Position numbers and translations under genes: made by a program. From contig JBCCMQ010000001.1 of NCBI GenBank assembly GCA_039026235.1, positions 868,001 through 932,000 on the forward strand: a stretch of DNA of 64,000 bases, read 5' to 3'. Positions 50,653 through 59,660 of this stretch are shown here, in pieces. The notes under the pieces are model-generated. The model was not told where the DNA came from and made no database searches. It saw only the letters and a list, made by a program, of their open reading frames with translations. The DNA comes from JBCCMQ01 sp039026235 (GTDB lineage: Bacteria > Pseudomonadota > Alphaproteobacteria > Rhodobacterales > Rhodobacteraceae). The stretch's first letter is position 1, and every line of letters begins with the position of its first letter.

Positions 50653-51947
50653 GACTGACCCCCTGTCCGTCTGCGGTAGATGATGTCGATCAGGACCGCG
50701 ACCACCAGAACCGTTCCGACGACGATGTTCTGAAACGGCGCGTCCACGCCCACCATGGCCATGCCCGATTGGAGCGATTGCATGATCAATGCACCCAGGA
50801 TCGCACCATAAATCGTGCCGATGCCTCCCGAAAGCGCCGTTCCACCAATCACAGCGGCCGCAATGACGCGAAGCTCGTCCAGCGTACCGATGTCGTTGGA
50901 ATGAAATGACAGACGCGCCGAGGCGACAACCGCCGAAAGGGCGCAAAGAACACCCACGATCATGAAGATCTTTACCGTGAGCATCCGAGTGTTAATGCCG
51001 GAAAGCTCTGCCGCATCCGGATTGCCACCGGTCGCGAAAATATAGCGGCCAAGACGTGTCTTGCGCGCGATCACGGTCATGACGATGGCCACGACGATCA
51101 GAACGAGCACCGATATGGGCAGACCGTAACCTTGGGAAAAACCTTCGGGCATGACCTCACCCCGCGCTTCGAACATGCGCTCAAGCCGGCGGGTCGGGAT
51201 CTGATAAGCGTTGAGGATGGCGACGAAGCCAAGAATACCGCCAGCGGCAATTGCGCAAAGCACGCCCTCGGCCCAAAGCGGCTTTACCGGAAAATCATGG
51301 CCAACCTTGTTGCGGCGGGCGGCAAAGATGCCCCAGATCGCGGCAACCACCGCCAGGGCGCCGACGACCCAGCTGGCGGTTTCGCCGAGCGTGCCGCCAA
51401 TGCCGCCGAACCTCTGGTACGTCTCATCCAAAGGCCCGATCGTCTGGCCTCGGGTCAGGTACCAGGCTACGTTTCGCCATACCAGCAGCCCACCAAGCGT
51501 CACGATGAAGGCCGGTATGGTCAGGTAGCCGATCATCCACCCGTGAAAGGCGCCGATGATTGCGCCTGTCAGGATGCCCGCAGCAATGGCGATCCAGGGG
51601 ATCAGCGGATGCCCCAGCTCAAACCCGAGCCACTGGGGCAGCACCTCGGTCTGGGTCATGGCCATTACGGCAGAGCACGTGGCCAAAAGCGAGCCGACAC
51701 TGAGATCGATGTGACGGGTGACGATTACAAAGACCATCGCCGTCGCCATGATCGCGACGCTAACGGTCTGAATCGTCAGATTGAAGATGTTGCGCGGGGT
51801 GAGAAAACGCCCGTCGGTGATAACGTTGAAGACCAGGCAAACCAGAACGAAAGCACCAATCATCCCAAGTAGACGCGTGTCTATTTCTAGGGCTTGGACA
51901 AAGTTCCGTCGCGGCGCGCCGGATGGCGTATCCGTTGTGTCTGACAT
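50649..51947 (-). CDS. xylH: CUT2 sugar ABC transporter permease (XylH-like)
   Basis: This 432-aa membrane protein has about ten hydrophobic segments and the family motifs DLSVGSLLATCSAVMA, PAFIVTLGGLLVWRN, GGNPDAAELSGIN (cytoplasmic loop contacting the ATPase) and AAAVIGGTALSGGIGTIYG. It is longer than RbsC and close to XylH in size. It is separated from the binding-protein gene by 93 bp that contain a hairpin. Confidence 0.93.
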   Translation of the reverse strand: MSDTTDTPSGAPRRNFVQALEIDTRLLGMIGAFVLVCLVFNVITDGRFLTPRNIFNLTIQTVSVAIMATAMVFVIVTRHIDLSVGSLLATCSAVMAMTQTEVLPQWLGFELGHPLIPWIAIAAGILTGAIIGAFHGWMIGYLTIPAFIVTLGGLLVWRNVAWYLTRGQTIGPLDETYQRFGGIGGTLGETASWVVGALAVVAAIWGIFAARRNKVGHDFPVKPLWAEGVLCAIAAGGILGFVAILNAYQIPTRRLERMFEARGEVMPEGFSQGYGLPISVLVLIVVAIVMTVIARKTRLGRYIFATGGNPDAAELSGINTRMLTVKIFMIVGVLCALSAVVASARLSFHSNDIGTLDELRVIAAAVIGGTALSGGIGTIYGAILGALIMQSLQSGMAMVGVDAPFQNIVVGTVLVVAVLIDIIYRRRTGGQS

Positions 51948-51992
51948 TGGTTGGCTCCCGAAAACGAGTTGCGGATCTGGTCGGGCAATTTG

Positions 51993-52018
51993 TCCGCGCC
52001 CCTATCTTAGGGCGCGGA
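51993..52018 (-). promoter_or_regulatory. stable hairpin between binding-protein and permease genes
   Basis: A perfect 9-bp inverted repeat (TCCGCGCCC / GGGCGCGGA, 8-nt loop) lies 23 bp past the binding-protein stop. No T-run follows on the minus strand. Such hairpins after periplasmic binding-protein genes commonly stabilise upstream mRNA and lower expression of the downstream membrane genes. Confidence 0.55.
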
Positions 52019-52040
52019 ACCTTGGCTTTGAAAGGTCAGA

Positions 52041-53048
52041 TCAGTTGCAGGGTGCCGGTCCGCCCGACACACCCTGACACAGCTTGTCCTGGGCAATCCA
52101 TCCTGCATCGACCACCACGCTGAGGTTGTCGGCGGTGACCGGAACCGGTGCGAGAAACTGCGCGCTGAGCGTCGTGCCGCCGGGGCTTGTCCAGTCGGAC
52201 CCACCGGCGTCTTCGCCCTTGGCGAGCTTAACGGCGATCTCGCCTGCGGCCTTGCCCAGTTCGCGCGCGTCTTTCCAGACGCTTACCGTCTGGGTGCCCT
52301 TGGCGACCCGGTTCAGCGCGGCATGGTCACCGTCCTGGCCCGATACCGGGATTCCGTCCATGCCCTGTGCTGTCAGCGCCGCGACGACACCGCCGGCGGT
52401 GCCGTCGTTCGATGCGACAACGGCGTCAACCTCGTTGCCCTCAGCGGTCAGGATCTGTTCCATATTGCGCTGGGCGTTCGCGGGCAGCCAGCCATCGGTG
52501 TAGGCCTCGCCGACGATGGTGATCTTGCCGCCGTCAATGGCCGCTTGCAGGATTTCCTGCTGTCCGCCCCGCAGGAAGTCCGCGTTGGGATCCGTAGGCG
52601 AGCCCTTGATCATCACATAGTTGCCTTCCGGCTGCGCTTCCAACACTGCACGCGCCTGCATGCGGCCGACCTCGACATTGTCGAAAGTCAGATAAAAGGC
52701 GCGGCTGTCTTCGATCAGGCGGTCATAGGCAATGACCGGGATGCCTTCGTCCGCCGCTGCTTGCACGGCAGGAATGATGGCCTGCGTGTCCTGGGCCAGA
52801 ACGATGAGAACTTCTGCTCCCTGAGCAATCAGGCTTTCAACATCGGAAAGCTGTTTGGCCGAAGAGGACTGGGCGTCTGACGAGATATACGTGGCGCCAG
52901 CGGCCTCCAGCGCACCCTTGATCGCAGCCTCATCTGTCTTCCAGCGTTCTTCTTGGAAATTAGACCAGCTGACGCCCACTGTCTGAGCAGCGGCAGACGT
53001 GGCAAATCCGGCCGCCACAATGGCCGCCGTTACAAATGCTTTGCGCAT
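52041..53048 (-). CDS. xylF: xylose ABC transporter periplasmic substrate-binding protein (XylF-like)
   Basis: This 335-aa periplasmic protein has a Sec signal peptide (MRKAFVTAAIVAAGFATSAAA). The peripla_BP_4-type fold shows VGVSWSNFQEERWKTDE, IPVIAYDRLIED, YLTFDNVEVGRMQA and VPVSGQDGDHAALN, which together match D-xylose-binding protein. It is the first gene of the xylF-xylH-ATPase-xylB-xylA operon. A consensus -10 and a ROK-type operator lie upstream. Confidence 0.93.
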   Translation of the reverse strand: MRKAFVTAAIVAAGFATSAAAQTVGVSWSNFQEERWKTDEAAIKGALEAAGATYISSDAQSSSAKQLSDVESLIAQGAEVLIVLAQDTQAIIPAVQAAADEGIPVIAYDRLIEDSRAFYLTFDNVEVGRMQARAVLEAQPEGNYVMIKGSPTDPNADFLRGGQQEILQAAIDGGKITIVGEAYTDGWLPANAQRNMEQILTAEGNEVDAVVASNDGTAGGVVAALTAQGMDGIPVSGQDGDHAALNRVAKGTQTVSVWKDARELGKAAGEIAVKLAKGEDAGGSDWTSPGGTTLSAQFLAPVPVTADNLSVVVDAGWIAQDKLCQGVSGGPAPCN

Positions 53049-53112
53049 GTTTTCCTCCCGGTTATCGGCTTCTGAGCCGTGGAATCATTTTCGTGTTTCC
53101 GAGCATGCCATT

Positions 53113-53140
53113 TTTATTTCGACTGTCAAAATAAATTATA
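53113..53140 (-). promoter_or_regulatory. xylF promoter -10 with overlapping ROK-type operator
   Basis: On the minus strand a consensus TATAAT lies at 53140-53135. It borders an inverted repeat TTTATTT (53113-53119) / AAATAAA (53129-53135) with a 9-nt centre, the spacing and base content of NagC/Mlc-type ROK operators. Binding here would block the xylF promoter. Confidence 0.6.
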
Positions 53141-53239
53141 GCAACGTGAAAGCAACTTTCGATCGTTCCTTTGGCTATTTGGCTCTTATTTGACTTTTTT
53201 CTAGCCAAGGCGCGAATCAGATGTCATGAATATCGGACC

Positions 53240-53261
53240 TTTATTCAGGCATTAAAATAAA
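53240..53261. promoter_or_regulatory. second ROK-type operator-like repeat at the regulator start
   Basis: TTTATTC (53240-53246) and AAATAAA (53255-53261) form a near-repeat of the xylF operator, with an 8-nt centre, touching the ATG of the ROK regulator. It suggests autoregulation or looping with the site about 120 bp away. Confidence 0.45.
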
Positions 53262-54523
53262 TGAACGCGCCCGAAACGCTCCATATTCAGAACGGTCTTG
53301 GATGCGGTCCCATGCTGCTGAATGAGCTAAGCCCGAACCGAACGCACCGTCAGCAGGTGTTTGAATGCGTGCGTGCCGCCGGGGCGATTTCGCGGATCGA
53401 TGTGGCCAAAAGCCTTGGGATCAGTCCGGGCAGCGTAACCGCCATTGTGACAGATTTGATGGAAGCCGAGCTTCTTTACGAAACCGATGAGACCCGACGG
53501 GACAGCGGACGGGGCAGGCCGCCAGTCGCGCTTTCGGTCTCGCCCCGGGCGCGCTATGTGGTGGGCGTTAAGCTGAGCGACCACAGCCATACCGCCGTGG
53601 CCACTGATTTCGCAGGCAACACGCTTGGATCCGCAAGCTTGCAGACCACGCCTAAACGCCGCCCCATGGCCGAGGCGGTTGCTGAAACCCAAGAGCTTCT
53701 TGACCGGGTGCTTCGTGATGCCGGCCTTGCGCCCGCTGATATTTCGGCCATGGCCATTGGCCTGCCCGGTATTGTCGACCATGCCTCAGGTCGGGTCCCC
53801 TGGTGCCCCCTGATCGCGGAAGAAAATTGCGCCATGCGCGCTGCTCTTGAAGATGCGTTGCCCTTCGCGGTTCATATCGACAACGATGCGAACATGGTCA
53901 CCATTGCAGAGCTCTGGTTCGGCGCCGGACGCGCTCGGTCTGATTTTGCCGTGGTTACCATCGAGAATGGTCTCGGCATGGGTCTGGTGACACAGAACCA
54001 GGTGTTCCGGGGCGGTCAGGGACAGGGCCTTGAGTTGGGCCATACGAAAGTTCAAATGGACGGAGCGCTCTGCCGCTGCGGTCGGCGCGGATGTCTTGAG
54101 GCCTATGTGGCCGACTACGCGCTTGAGCGAGAGGCTGCGACGGCGCTGTTGACCAAGGCCACGGAAGAAGATGGTGACAGGCCCGTGTTGCAGGCGCTTT
54201 TCAAATCCGCCAAGGCGGGCCATGCGCCGGCCCAGGCGATTTTTCAGCGCGCCGGGCGGTATCTGGCCGCCGGTCTTGCCAATATAATCCAGCTTTTCGA
54301 TCCGCCCCTTATCCTGATTTCTGGCGCGCGTATGCAGTACGACTACCTTTATGCGGACGAGGTGCTGGCCGCCACACGCGAGATGACCGCGCAGGCCGGG
54401 CGGGCACCGGTCGAAATCGAAATACACACATGGGGTGATCTGGTTTGGGCCCAGGGTGCCGCGGCGCTTGCCCTGCAGAACCTGACAGATGAGCTCTTGA
54501 GAAATCAGAGGGTTACGGCATGA
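53261..54523 (+). CDS. xylR: ROK-family transcriptional regulator (XylR-type)
   Basis: This 420-aa protein has an N-terminal winged helix-turn-helix (about 25-85; ISRIDVAKSLGISPGSVTAIVTDLMEAELL) and a ROK sugar-kinase-like domain (IDNDANMVTIAELWFGAGR, then ELGHTKVQMDGALCRCGRRGCLEAYV with the zinc-binding CxCGxxGCxE motif). It is divergent to the xylose operon and should repress it in the absence of xylose. The ATG at 53261 has no ribosome site and touches an operator-like repeat; an ATG at 53312 is a possible alternative. It overlaps the next gene by 4 bp (ATGA). Confidence 0.9.
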   Translation: MNAPETLHIQNGLGCGPMLLNELSPNRTHRQQVFECVRAAGAISRIDVAKSLGISPGSVTAIVTDLMEAELLYETDETRRDSGRGRPPVALSVSPRARYVVGVKLSDHSHTAVATDFAGNTLGSASLQTTPKRRPMAEAVAETQELLDRVLRDAGLAPADISAMAIGLPGIVDHASGRVPWCPLIAEENCAMRAALEDALPFAVHIDNDANMVTIAELWFGAGRARSDFAVVTIENGLGMGLVTQNQVFRGGQGQGLELGHTKVQMDGALCRCGRRGCLEAYVADYALEREAATALLTKATEEDGDRPVLQALFKSAKAGHAPAQAIFQRAGRYLAAGLANIIQLFDPPLILISGARMQYDYLYADEVLAATREMTAQAGRAPVEIEIHTWGDLVWAQGAAALALQNLTDELLRNQRVTA

Positions 54524-56082
54524 AGCTGAAGTCACCAATCATTGCAACCTTGATCCTGTGCAGCGCCATGGCCCATGCGGATACCGGCGCACGCTTTGTA
54601 GACCGCGGATCCGAATTGGCCGTCAGCCATCGTTATGACGGAGGGTGGGAACACTTCGTGGGCGGCGGCGTTGCGGTGATGGACTGCAATGGCGACGGCT
54701 TTGCTGATTTCCTGGCCGCGGGCGGCGACAACAGGGCGCGTCTTTTCATCAATACGACCGGCGGCACGGGCGAACCTCTGCAGTTCGATGCGCTGGGAAT
54801 GATCCCGCGCACCACGGGTGTGACCGGTGCCTATCCGATCGATATCGACAGCGACGGGCATCTGGACCTCGCGGTCCTGCGTGCCGGCGCGAACCAGCTT
54901 TGGCGCGGGCTGGGCGGTTGCCGGTTCGAAGATGCCTCGGAGGCATGGGGATTTGACGGTGGCGGCGAATGGTCAACGGCCTTCACCGCCACGTGGGAAC
55001 CCGGTGCATCCCTGCCGACGCTCGTGTTTGGCAACTATGTGGACCGCCTTGATCCAAGCGGACCCTTTGGCACCTGCAGCCCAAACAGCGTTTTCCGCGG
55101 AAATGGCGAGACCTACGACCCGCCAACACTGCTGGAGCCGGGATACTGCGCACTGTCGATGCTGTTTTCCGATTGGCAGCGGCGGGGCACGCCCGATCTG
55201 CGGATTTCAAATGATCGCCATTACCACATGGACGAAGGCGCCGAACAGATGTTCCGTATGCCGGATCTGGCAGCACTGGATGAGGCGGACGGTTGGGAAC
55301 GGTTGATGATTTTCGGTATGGGCATCGCAAGCCGGGACATCACTGGCGATGCAAAGCCCGAGGTCTTTCTGACGTCGATGGGTGATCAGCTGTTGCAGTT
55401 GAACACCGGTGACGGGTGGAAGGCGGCACCCTACTCTGTCGGCACCTACGCCCAAAGGCCCTACACCGGGGACGCGTCGGGCGTGTCGACGGGCTGGCAT
55501 TCCGAGTTCGGCGATGTCGACAACGACGGCCGGGCCGACCTGTTTATCGCCAAGGGCAACGTGGACGAGATGCCCGAAGGCGCGGCGAGCGACCCCAACA
55601 ACCTTCTGATCCAGAAGGCCGACGGCACCTTTGCCGAAGCTGGAGACATGGCCGGTATCGGCAGCGGCGCGCGGGCACGCGGCGCATCACTGGCCGATTT
55701 CAACAACGACGGACTTCTTGATCTGGTGGTTGTGAACCGCCGTGCCGCTGTCGAGCTTTACGAAAACCAGTCAATTGGCCGGGGCGGCTGGATTGGCGTG
55801 TCGGTGTCCCAGGACGGGCTGAACCGCCGTTCGGTCGGCGCCTGGGTCGACATTCGCACGCCCGACGGACGCATCCAGACCCAAGAGGTTACCATCGGCG
55901 GCGGGCACGCTGGCGGCAGTGCCCTGCCCCTGCACTTTGGTCTCGGACTTTACGACCGCGCCATGGTGCGCATCCATTGGCCGGACGGGGCCGTCTCGGC
56001 TTGGCGCCGGGCCACTGCCGGCCGTGTGGTTGCGGCCCAACGCATGGGCAGCGGCGCCGATATGGTCCTGACGGACCGCTAG
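54520..56082 (+). CDS. exported CRTAC1-family FG-GAP/ASPIC repeat protein
   Basis: This 520-aa protein has a signal peptide (MKLKSPIIATLILCSAMAHA). It carries several FG-GAP-like calcium-binding repeats: AVMDCNGDGFADFLAAGG, IDIDSDGHLDLAVLR, FGDVDNDGRADLFIAKG and ADFNNDGLLDLVVVN. A C-terminal UnbV/ASPIC-like domain follows (SVGAWVDIRTPDGRIQTQEVTIGGG, VRIHWPDGAVSAW). It should fold as a beta-propeller outside the cytoplasm. It starts inside the stop of the xylose regulator gene, so the two are co-translated, though its role in xylose use is unknown. The stop overlaps the convergent pgm stop in CTAG. Confidence 0.85.
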   Translation: MKLKSPIIATLILCSAMAHADTGARFVDRGSELAVSHRYDGGWEHFVGGGVAVMDCNGDGFADFLAAGGDNRARLFINTTGGTGEPLQFDALGMIPRTTGVTGAYPIDIDSDGHLDLAVLRAGANQLWRGLGGCRFEDASEAWGFDGGGEWSTAFTATWEPGASLPTLVFGNYVDRLDPSGPFGTCSPNSVFRGNGETYDPPTLLEPGYCALSMLFSDWQRRGTPDLRISNDRHYHMDEGAEQMFRMPDLAALDEADGWERLMIFGMGIASRDITGDAKPEVFLTSMGDQLLQLNTGDGWKAAPYSVGTYAQRPYTGDASGVSTGWHSEFGDVDNDGRADLFIAKGNVDEMPEGAASDPNNLLIQKADGTFAEAGDMAGIGSGARARGASLADFNNDGLLDLVVVNRRAAVELYENQSIGRGGWIGVSVSQDGLNRRSVGAWVDIRTPDGRIQTQEVTIGGGHAGGSALPLHFGLGLYDRAMVRIHWPDGAVSAWRRATAGRVVAAQRMGSGADMVLTDR

Positions 56083-59000
56083 GTGCGGACGTCGGGCGCG
56101 GCGCGCCCGGTCAGATCTTTAATTCCGGCCAGCGCATCCGCAGCTTCGATAACCGGTGCCAGCGCCTCTTGCGGATCCATATCCATCGCGCCCGGATCGG
56201 CTTCGTGTCGTTCCAGATAGACGCGCAAGGTCGCGCCCTGGGTTCCAGTGCCGGAAAGACGGAATACGACCCGTGCACCACCCTCGAAAACGATGCGCAG
56301 CCCCTGATGTTCCGAGCGTGACCCATCGACCGGATCATTATAGGCGAATTCGTCGGCCCGGGCCACTGTCAGTCCAGCGACGGTTTGGCCGAGCAGGGTC
56401 GGCAACCGGTCTCTGAGACCCGATACCAATCTATCGGCGGCGGCGCTGTCGACCGCCTCGTAGTCATGGCGCGAATAATAATTCCGGCCGTAGGCGGACC
56501 AATGCGCAGCAAGCAAGTCATGGACAGATTTACCGGTCTCGGCCAGGATGTTTAGCCAAAGCAGCACGGCCCAAAGCCCGTCCTTTTCCCGGACGTGATT
56601 GGACCCGGTTCCGGCACTTTCTTCACCGCAGAGCGTCGCCTTGCCCGCATCGAGAAGATTGCCGAAGAACTTCCAACCCGTGGGCGTTTCAAAGCAGGCA
56701 AGGCCCTTGGCCGCCGCCACACGATCGACCGCCGCGCTGGTCGGCATTGACCGGGCGACCCCGGCAAGACCGGCGGCATAACCGGGGGCCAGATGGGCGT
56801 TTGCGGCAAGCACCGCCAAGCTGTCGGACGGCGTCACATAGGCCCGCCGCCCGACGATCATGTTCCGGTCCCCGTCACCGTCCGAAGCAGCACCGAAATC
56901 CGGCGCGCCGGGGCCCATCATCACATCCATCAGATCCTTGGCCCAGATCGGGTTCGGATCGGGATGGCCGCCGCCAAAGTCGGGGCTGGGCGTTCCATTG
57001 ACCACCGTACCCGACGGCGCACCCAGCCGGTCTTCCAGGATCGCCTTGGCATAGGGCCCCGTCACCGCATGCATGGCGTCGAAACGCAACCGGAAGCCAG
57101 ACGCGAAAAGGGCTGATATTTTGTCAAAATCAAAAAGCTCTTCCATCAGACCGGCGTAATCGGCCACGGGATCCACCGTCTCGACGACGGTCGCCCCAAG
57201 TTGGGTTTCGCCCACGTCCGAGATGTTGACGTCATCGGCCGCAAGGATCGTGTACCGGGTTACCTGTTTGCTGGCCTCGAAGATGCGGTTCGTGACGTCT
57301 TCGGGCGCCGGCCCGCCGTTGGATGTGTTGAACTTGATCCCGAAGTCTTCGTCAGGGCCGCCGGGGTTGTGGCTCGCCGATAGAATGATGCCGCCGTCAG
57401 TGCCCCGCTTGCGGATCATGTGGGACGCCGCGGGCGTCGACAGGATACCTCGCTGGCCGACAATCACCCGGGCCGCATCCTGGGCGGCGGCCATCCGCAG
57501 GATCACCTGTATCGCGCGGTCGTTGAAGTAACGCCCGTCGCCCCCCAGCACCAAAGTCTTGCCGGCCACACCGCCGATGCCGGTAAAGATCGCCTGGACG
57601 AAATTCTCCAGATAATGCGGCGCCATGAACTGTTGCGTCTTTTTGCGCAGGCCCGAGGTTCCGGGTTTCTGACCGTCTATGGGTTCGGTAGGAACGGTTC
57701 TGACCGTCATTTCGTTTTCCTTCGGCAAAGCAATCTGATGTCCGCGCCCGGCATCTGCCATGATCCTGGCCGCGCCGCGCATGCGTGGATCCCGCGCCAT
57801 CTTTTGATAGTCGATCGGCAGCCGCTGGCGCCAGTTCGGGTAGTCATGGATCGTTCCCGGCAGGTTCGGTTGGTTCGGCATTTCAAGTATATCTTCGGCG
57901 GAAAGCGCGGTCAGCCGCGATGCGCTTTCCCCAAGAAAAGCATTCAGCCGTTCGGCAGAACCCGGCGCCGCGCCTTGTCCGTGGCATTCGGATATTGCGT
58001 CGAATGCAGCAACCTCTTGGCGCCGATGTTCCATGGCTTCCGGCGCGGCGTCCCTTGAGTTTTCGGACACCTCTGCCCGCGCCGCAATGTCGTTGCCGCG
58101 CCGCCAGCCAATCCAGGTGGGCAAGTCGTGCGTGTTGAACGAGGAAAGCGCTTCAACTGTATAGTCCGCCGGATCGCGGAACGCGCCATTGCCGTACTTT
58201 TCGAACATTGCGATACGACAGCCAAGGATCCCGGACGAGGCCAGCGCGTCGCGCAGACCTTCGGGCACATTTCCCAGGTCTTCACCCACAATCACCGCGC
58301 CTGCGCGGTCTGCCTCCAGTCGCGCAATCGCCAGTAGTGCGGCGCGGGGCATGGTGACATATGAACCGGGAAGGCCGCCATCGGGCACCCAGAATGCGCG
58401 TTCAAACCCAAGGATGTGATCGATCCGCAGCGCCCCCGCATGCCGAAGCTGCACGCGCAGTGTTTCGGCGAAGGCGGCGAACCCGTCTGCGACCATAGCC
58501 CTTGGGCTGAACGGCGCAATGCCCCAGCTTTGACCATCGGGCGAGAAGGCATCGGGCGGCGCGCCAAGCGATGCGCCCACGCCAAAGAGATGACGCTCTG
58601 ACCAGGTTTCCGCACCGAACGGGTGCGTTCCCACCGCCAGATCTAAGTAAAGCCCCAGGTCCATGCCAGCCCTGCGCGCCTGCGCCTGAGCCTGGGCGAG
58701 CTGGCCTTCGGCTTGCCATTGGGCCCAGGCATGGAACCTGATCTGTTCGCGGTTTTGCTCGGCGAAGCGCCTGACGGTCGCGGTGTCGGGCGTCCGGTAT
58801 TCGGCGGGCCACTGGTCCCAATAGGGTCCCAGGCGGGCTGACAGCGCCTGATGCGTGGCGAAATCCCTCAGGGGCGCGCCGCCTTCGACGAAGAAGCGTT
58901 CGAATTCTTCCGGCAGTCCCCGCGCCGAGAGGTCTTTGAACCGTTGTCCCAATGCCGCAAGATAGTTGGGGATCTCGGTCCCGTAGCGGATCAAGGGGCC

Positions 59001-59660
59001 GGGTTCTTGGGGCGAGCGCCCAACGCCTCCGATATGAAGCGTACTGAAGCGCCGACGGTGCGATGGGGCATAAGGGCTGAACGCGCCGGTATCCTGGGGA
59101 AACCCCGCGTGCACCGGATTTATGCCCAGAAACCGTGCCCCGAGCCCACCAAGACTTCCGGCCAGATCGCCGAGATTAACGTAGGTGCCCATGCCGCTCT
59201 GAGCCTCTTTCCAAAGGCCGTAAAGCGGTACCGTCACGCCCCAGCCCCGGTCCGGCGAGGGCAGCCGCGCAGGTGCCGAGATCAAAATGGTTTGCGCTCC
59301 GGCAAAGGACAGCCGGTGCAATCCGAGCGGCAGCGGTGGCAAATCGAGCCGGCCCTGCGCCCGGCCTTCCATCTCTTGCCCGCTTTCAAGGCTGAGATGC
59401 CAAACCCCCGATAAATCCGACACCGACATCGGTTCAGCGGCCGCATCAAGGACAATCCAGTCCGGCAAGACCCGGGCCGCCGCATCGCCATCCAGAGCAT
59501 CCAGGGTTTCCTTGGCCGCACGCTCGGTCGCTGCCGGCAGGCCCATGGCGGCGAGTATTGCGCGCAGCGCATCTTCACCCGGGCGCCGAATTTTGCCGGA
59601 AACATCGGTGTATTCGGTCTGCACGCCAGCCTTTCGCACCAGGGCGCCAAGGCTGTCCAT
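56079..59660 (-). CDS. fused 4-alpha-glucanotransferase - phosphoglucomutase (MalQ-Pgm)
   Basis: One frame of 1193 aa encodes two complete enzymes. Residues 1-650 are a long-type MalQ amylomaltase (WGVTVPLYGLWKEAQSG; ALRIDHILGFERAFWVP; IVGEDLGNVPEGLRDAL; FNTHDLPTWIGW). From residue 651 (Met at 57710) to the end is a 543-aa Pgm (PGTSGLRKKTQQF; active-site Ser in GGIILSASHNPGG; GDGDRNMIVG; metal-binding Asp loop). MalQ rearranges maltodextrins, and Pgm interconverts glucose-1-P and glucose-6-P. No stop separates them. The Pgm part keeps an internal AAGGA plus ATG at 57710, so separate Pgm may also be made. In one other frame a TGA overlaps this ATG as ATGA, so a recent indel at the malQ 3' end (or a sequence error) could explain the fusion. 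The start at 59660 overlaps glgX by 1 bp. Confidence 0.88.
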   Translation of the reverse strand: MDSLGALVRKAGVQTEYTDVSGKIRRPGEDALRAILAAMGLPAATERAAKETLDALDGDAAARVLPDWIVLDAAAEPMSVSDLSGVWHLSLESGQEMEGRAQGRLDLPPLPLGLHRLSFAGAQTILISAPARLPSPDRGWGVTVPLYGLWKEAQSGMGTYVNLGDLAGSLGGLGARFLGINPVHAGFPQDTGAFSPYAPSHRRRFSTLHIGGVGRSPQEPGPLIRYGTEIPNYLAALGQRFKDLSARGLPEEFERFFVEGGAPLRDFATHQALSARLGPYWDQWPAEYRTPDTATVRRFAEQNREQIRFHAWAQWQAEGQLAQAQAQARRAGMDLGLYLDLAVGTHPFGAETWSERHLFGVGASLGAPPDAFSPDGQSWGIAPFSPRAMVADGFAAFAETLRVQLRHAGALRIDHILGFERAFWVPDGGLPGSYVTMPRAALLAIARLEADRAGAVIVGEDLGNVPEGLRDALASSGILGCRIAMFEKYGNGAFRDPADYTVEALSSFNTHDLPTWIGWRRGNDIAARAEVSENSRDAAPEAMEHRRQEVAAFDAISECHGQGAAPGSAERLNAFLGESASRLTALSAEDILEMPNQPNLPGTIHDYPNWRQRLPIDYQKMARDPRMRGAARIMADAGRGHQIALPKENEMTVRTVPTEPIDGQKPGTSGLRKKTQQFMAPHYLENFVQAIFTGIGGVAGKTLVLGGDGRYFNDRAIQVILRMAAAQDAARVIVGQRGILSTPAASHMIRKRGTDGGIILSASHNPGGPDEDFGIKFNTSNGGPAPEDVTNRIFEASKQVTRYTILAADDVNISDVGETQLGATVVETVDPVADYAGLMEELFDFDKISALFASGFRLRFDAMHAVTGPYAKAILEDRLGAPSGTVVNGTPSPDFGGGHPDPNPIWAKDLMDVMMGPGAPDFGAASDGDGDRNMIVGRRAYVTPSDSLAVLAANAHLAPGYAAGLAGVARSMPTSAAVDRVAAAKGLACFETPTGWKFFGNLLDAGKATLCGEESAGTGSNHVREKDGLWAVLLWLNILAETGKSVHDLLAAHWSAYGRNYYSRHDYEAVDSAAADRLVSGLRDRLPTLLGQTVAGLTVARADEFAYNDPVDGSRSEHQGLRIVFEGGARVVFRLSGTGTQGATLRVYLERHEADPGAMDMDPQEALAPVIEAADALAGIKDLTGRAAPDVRT

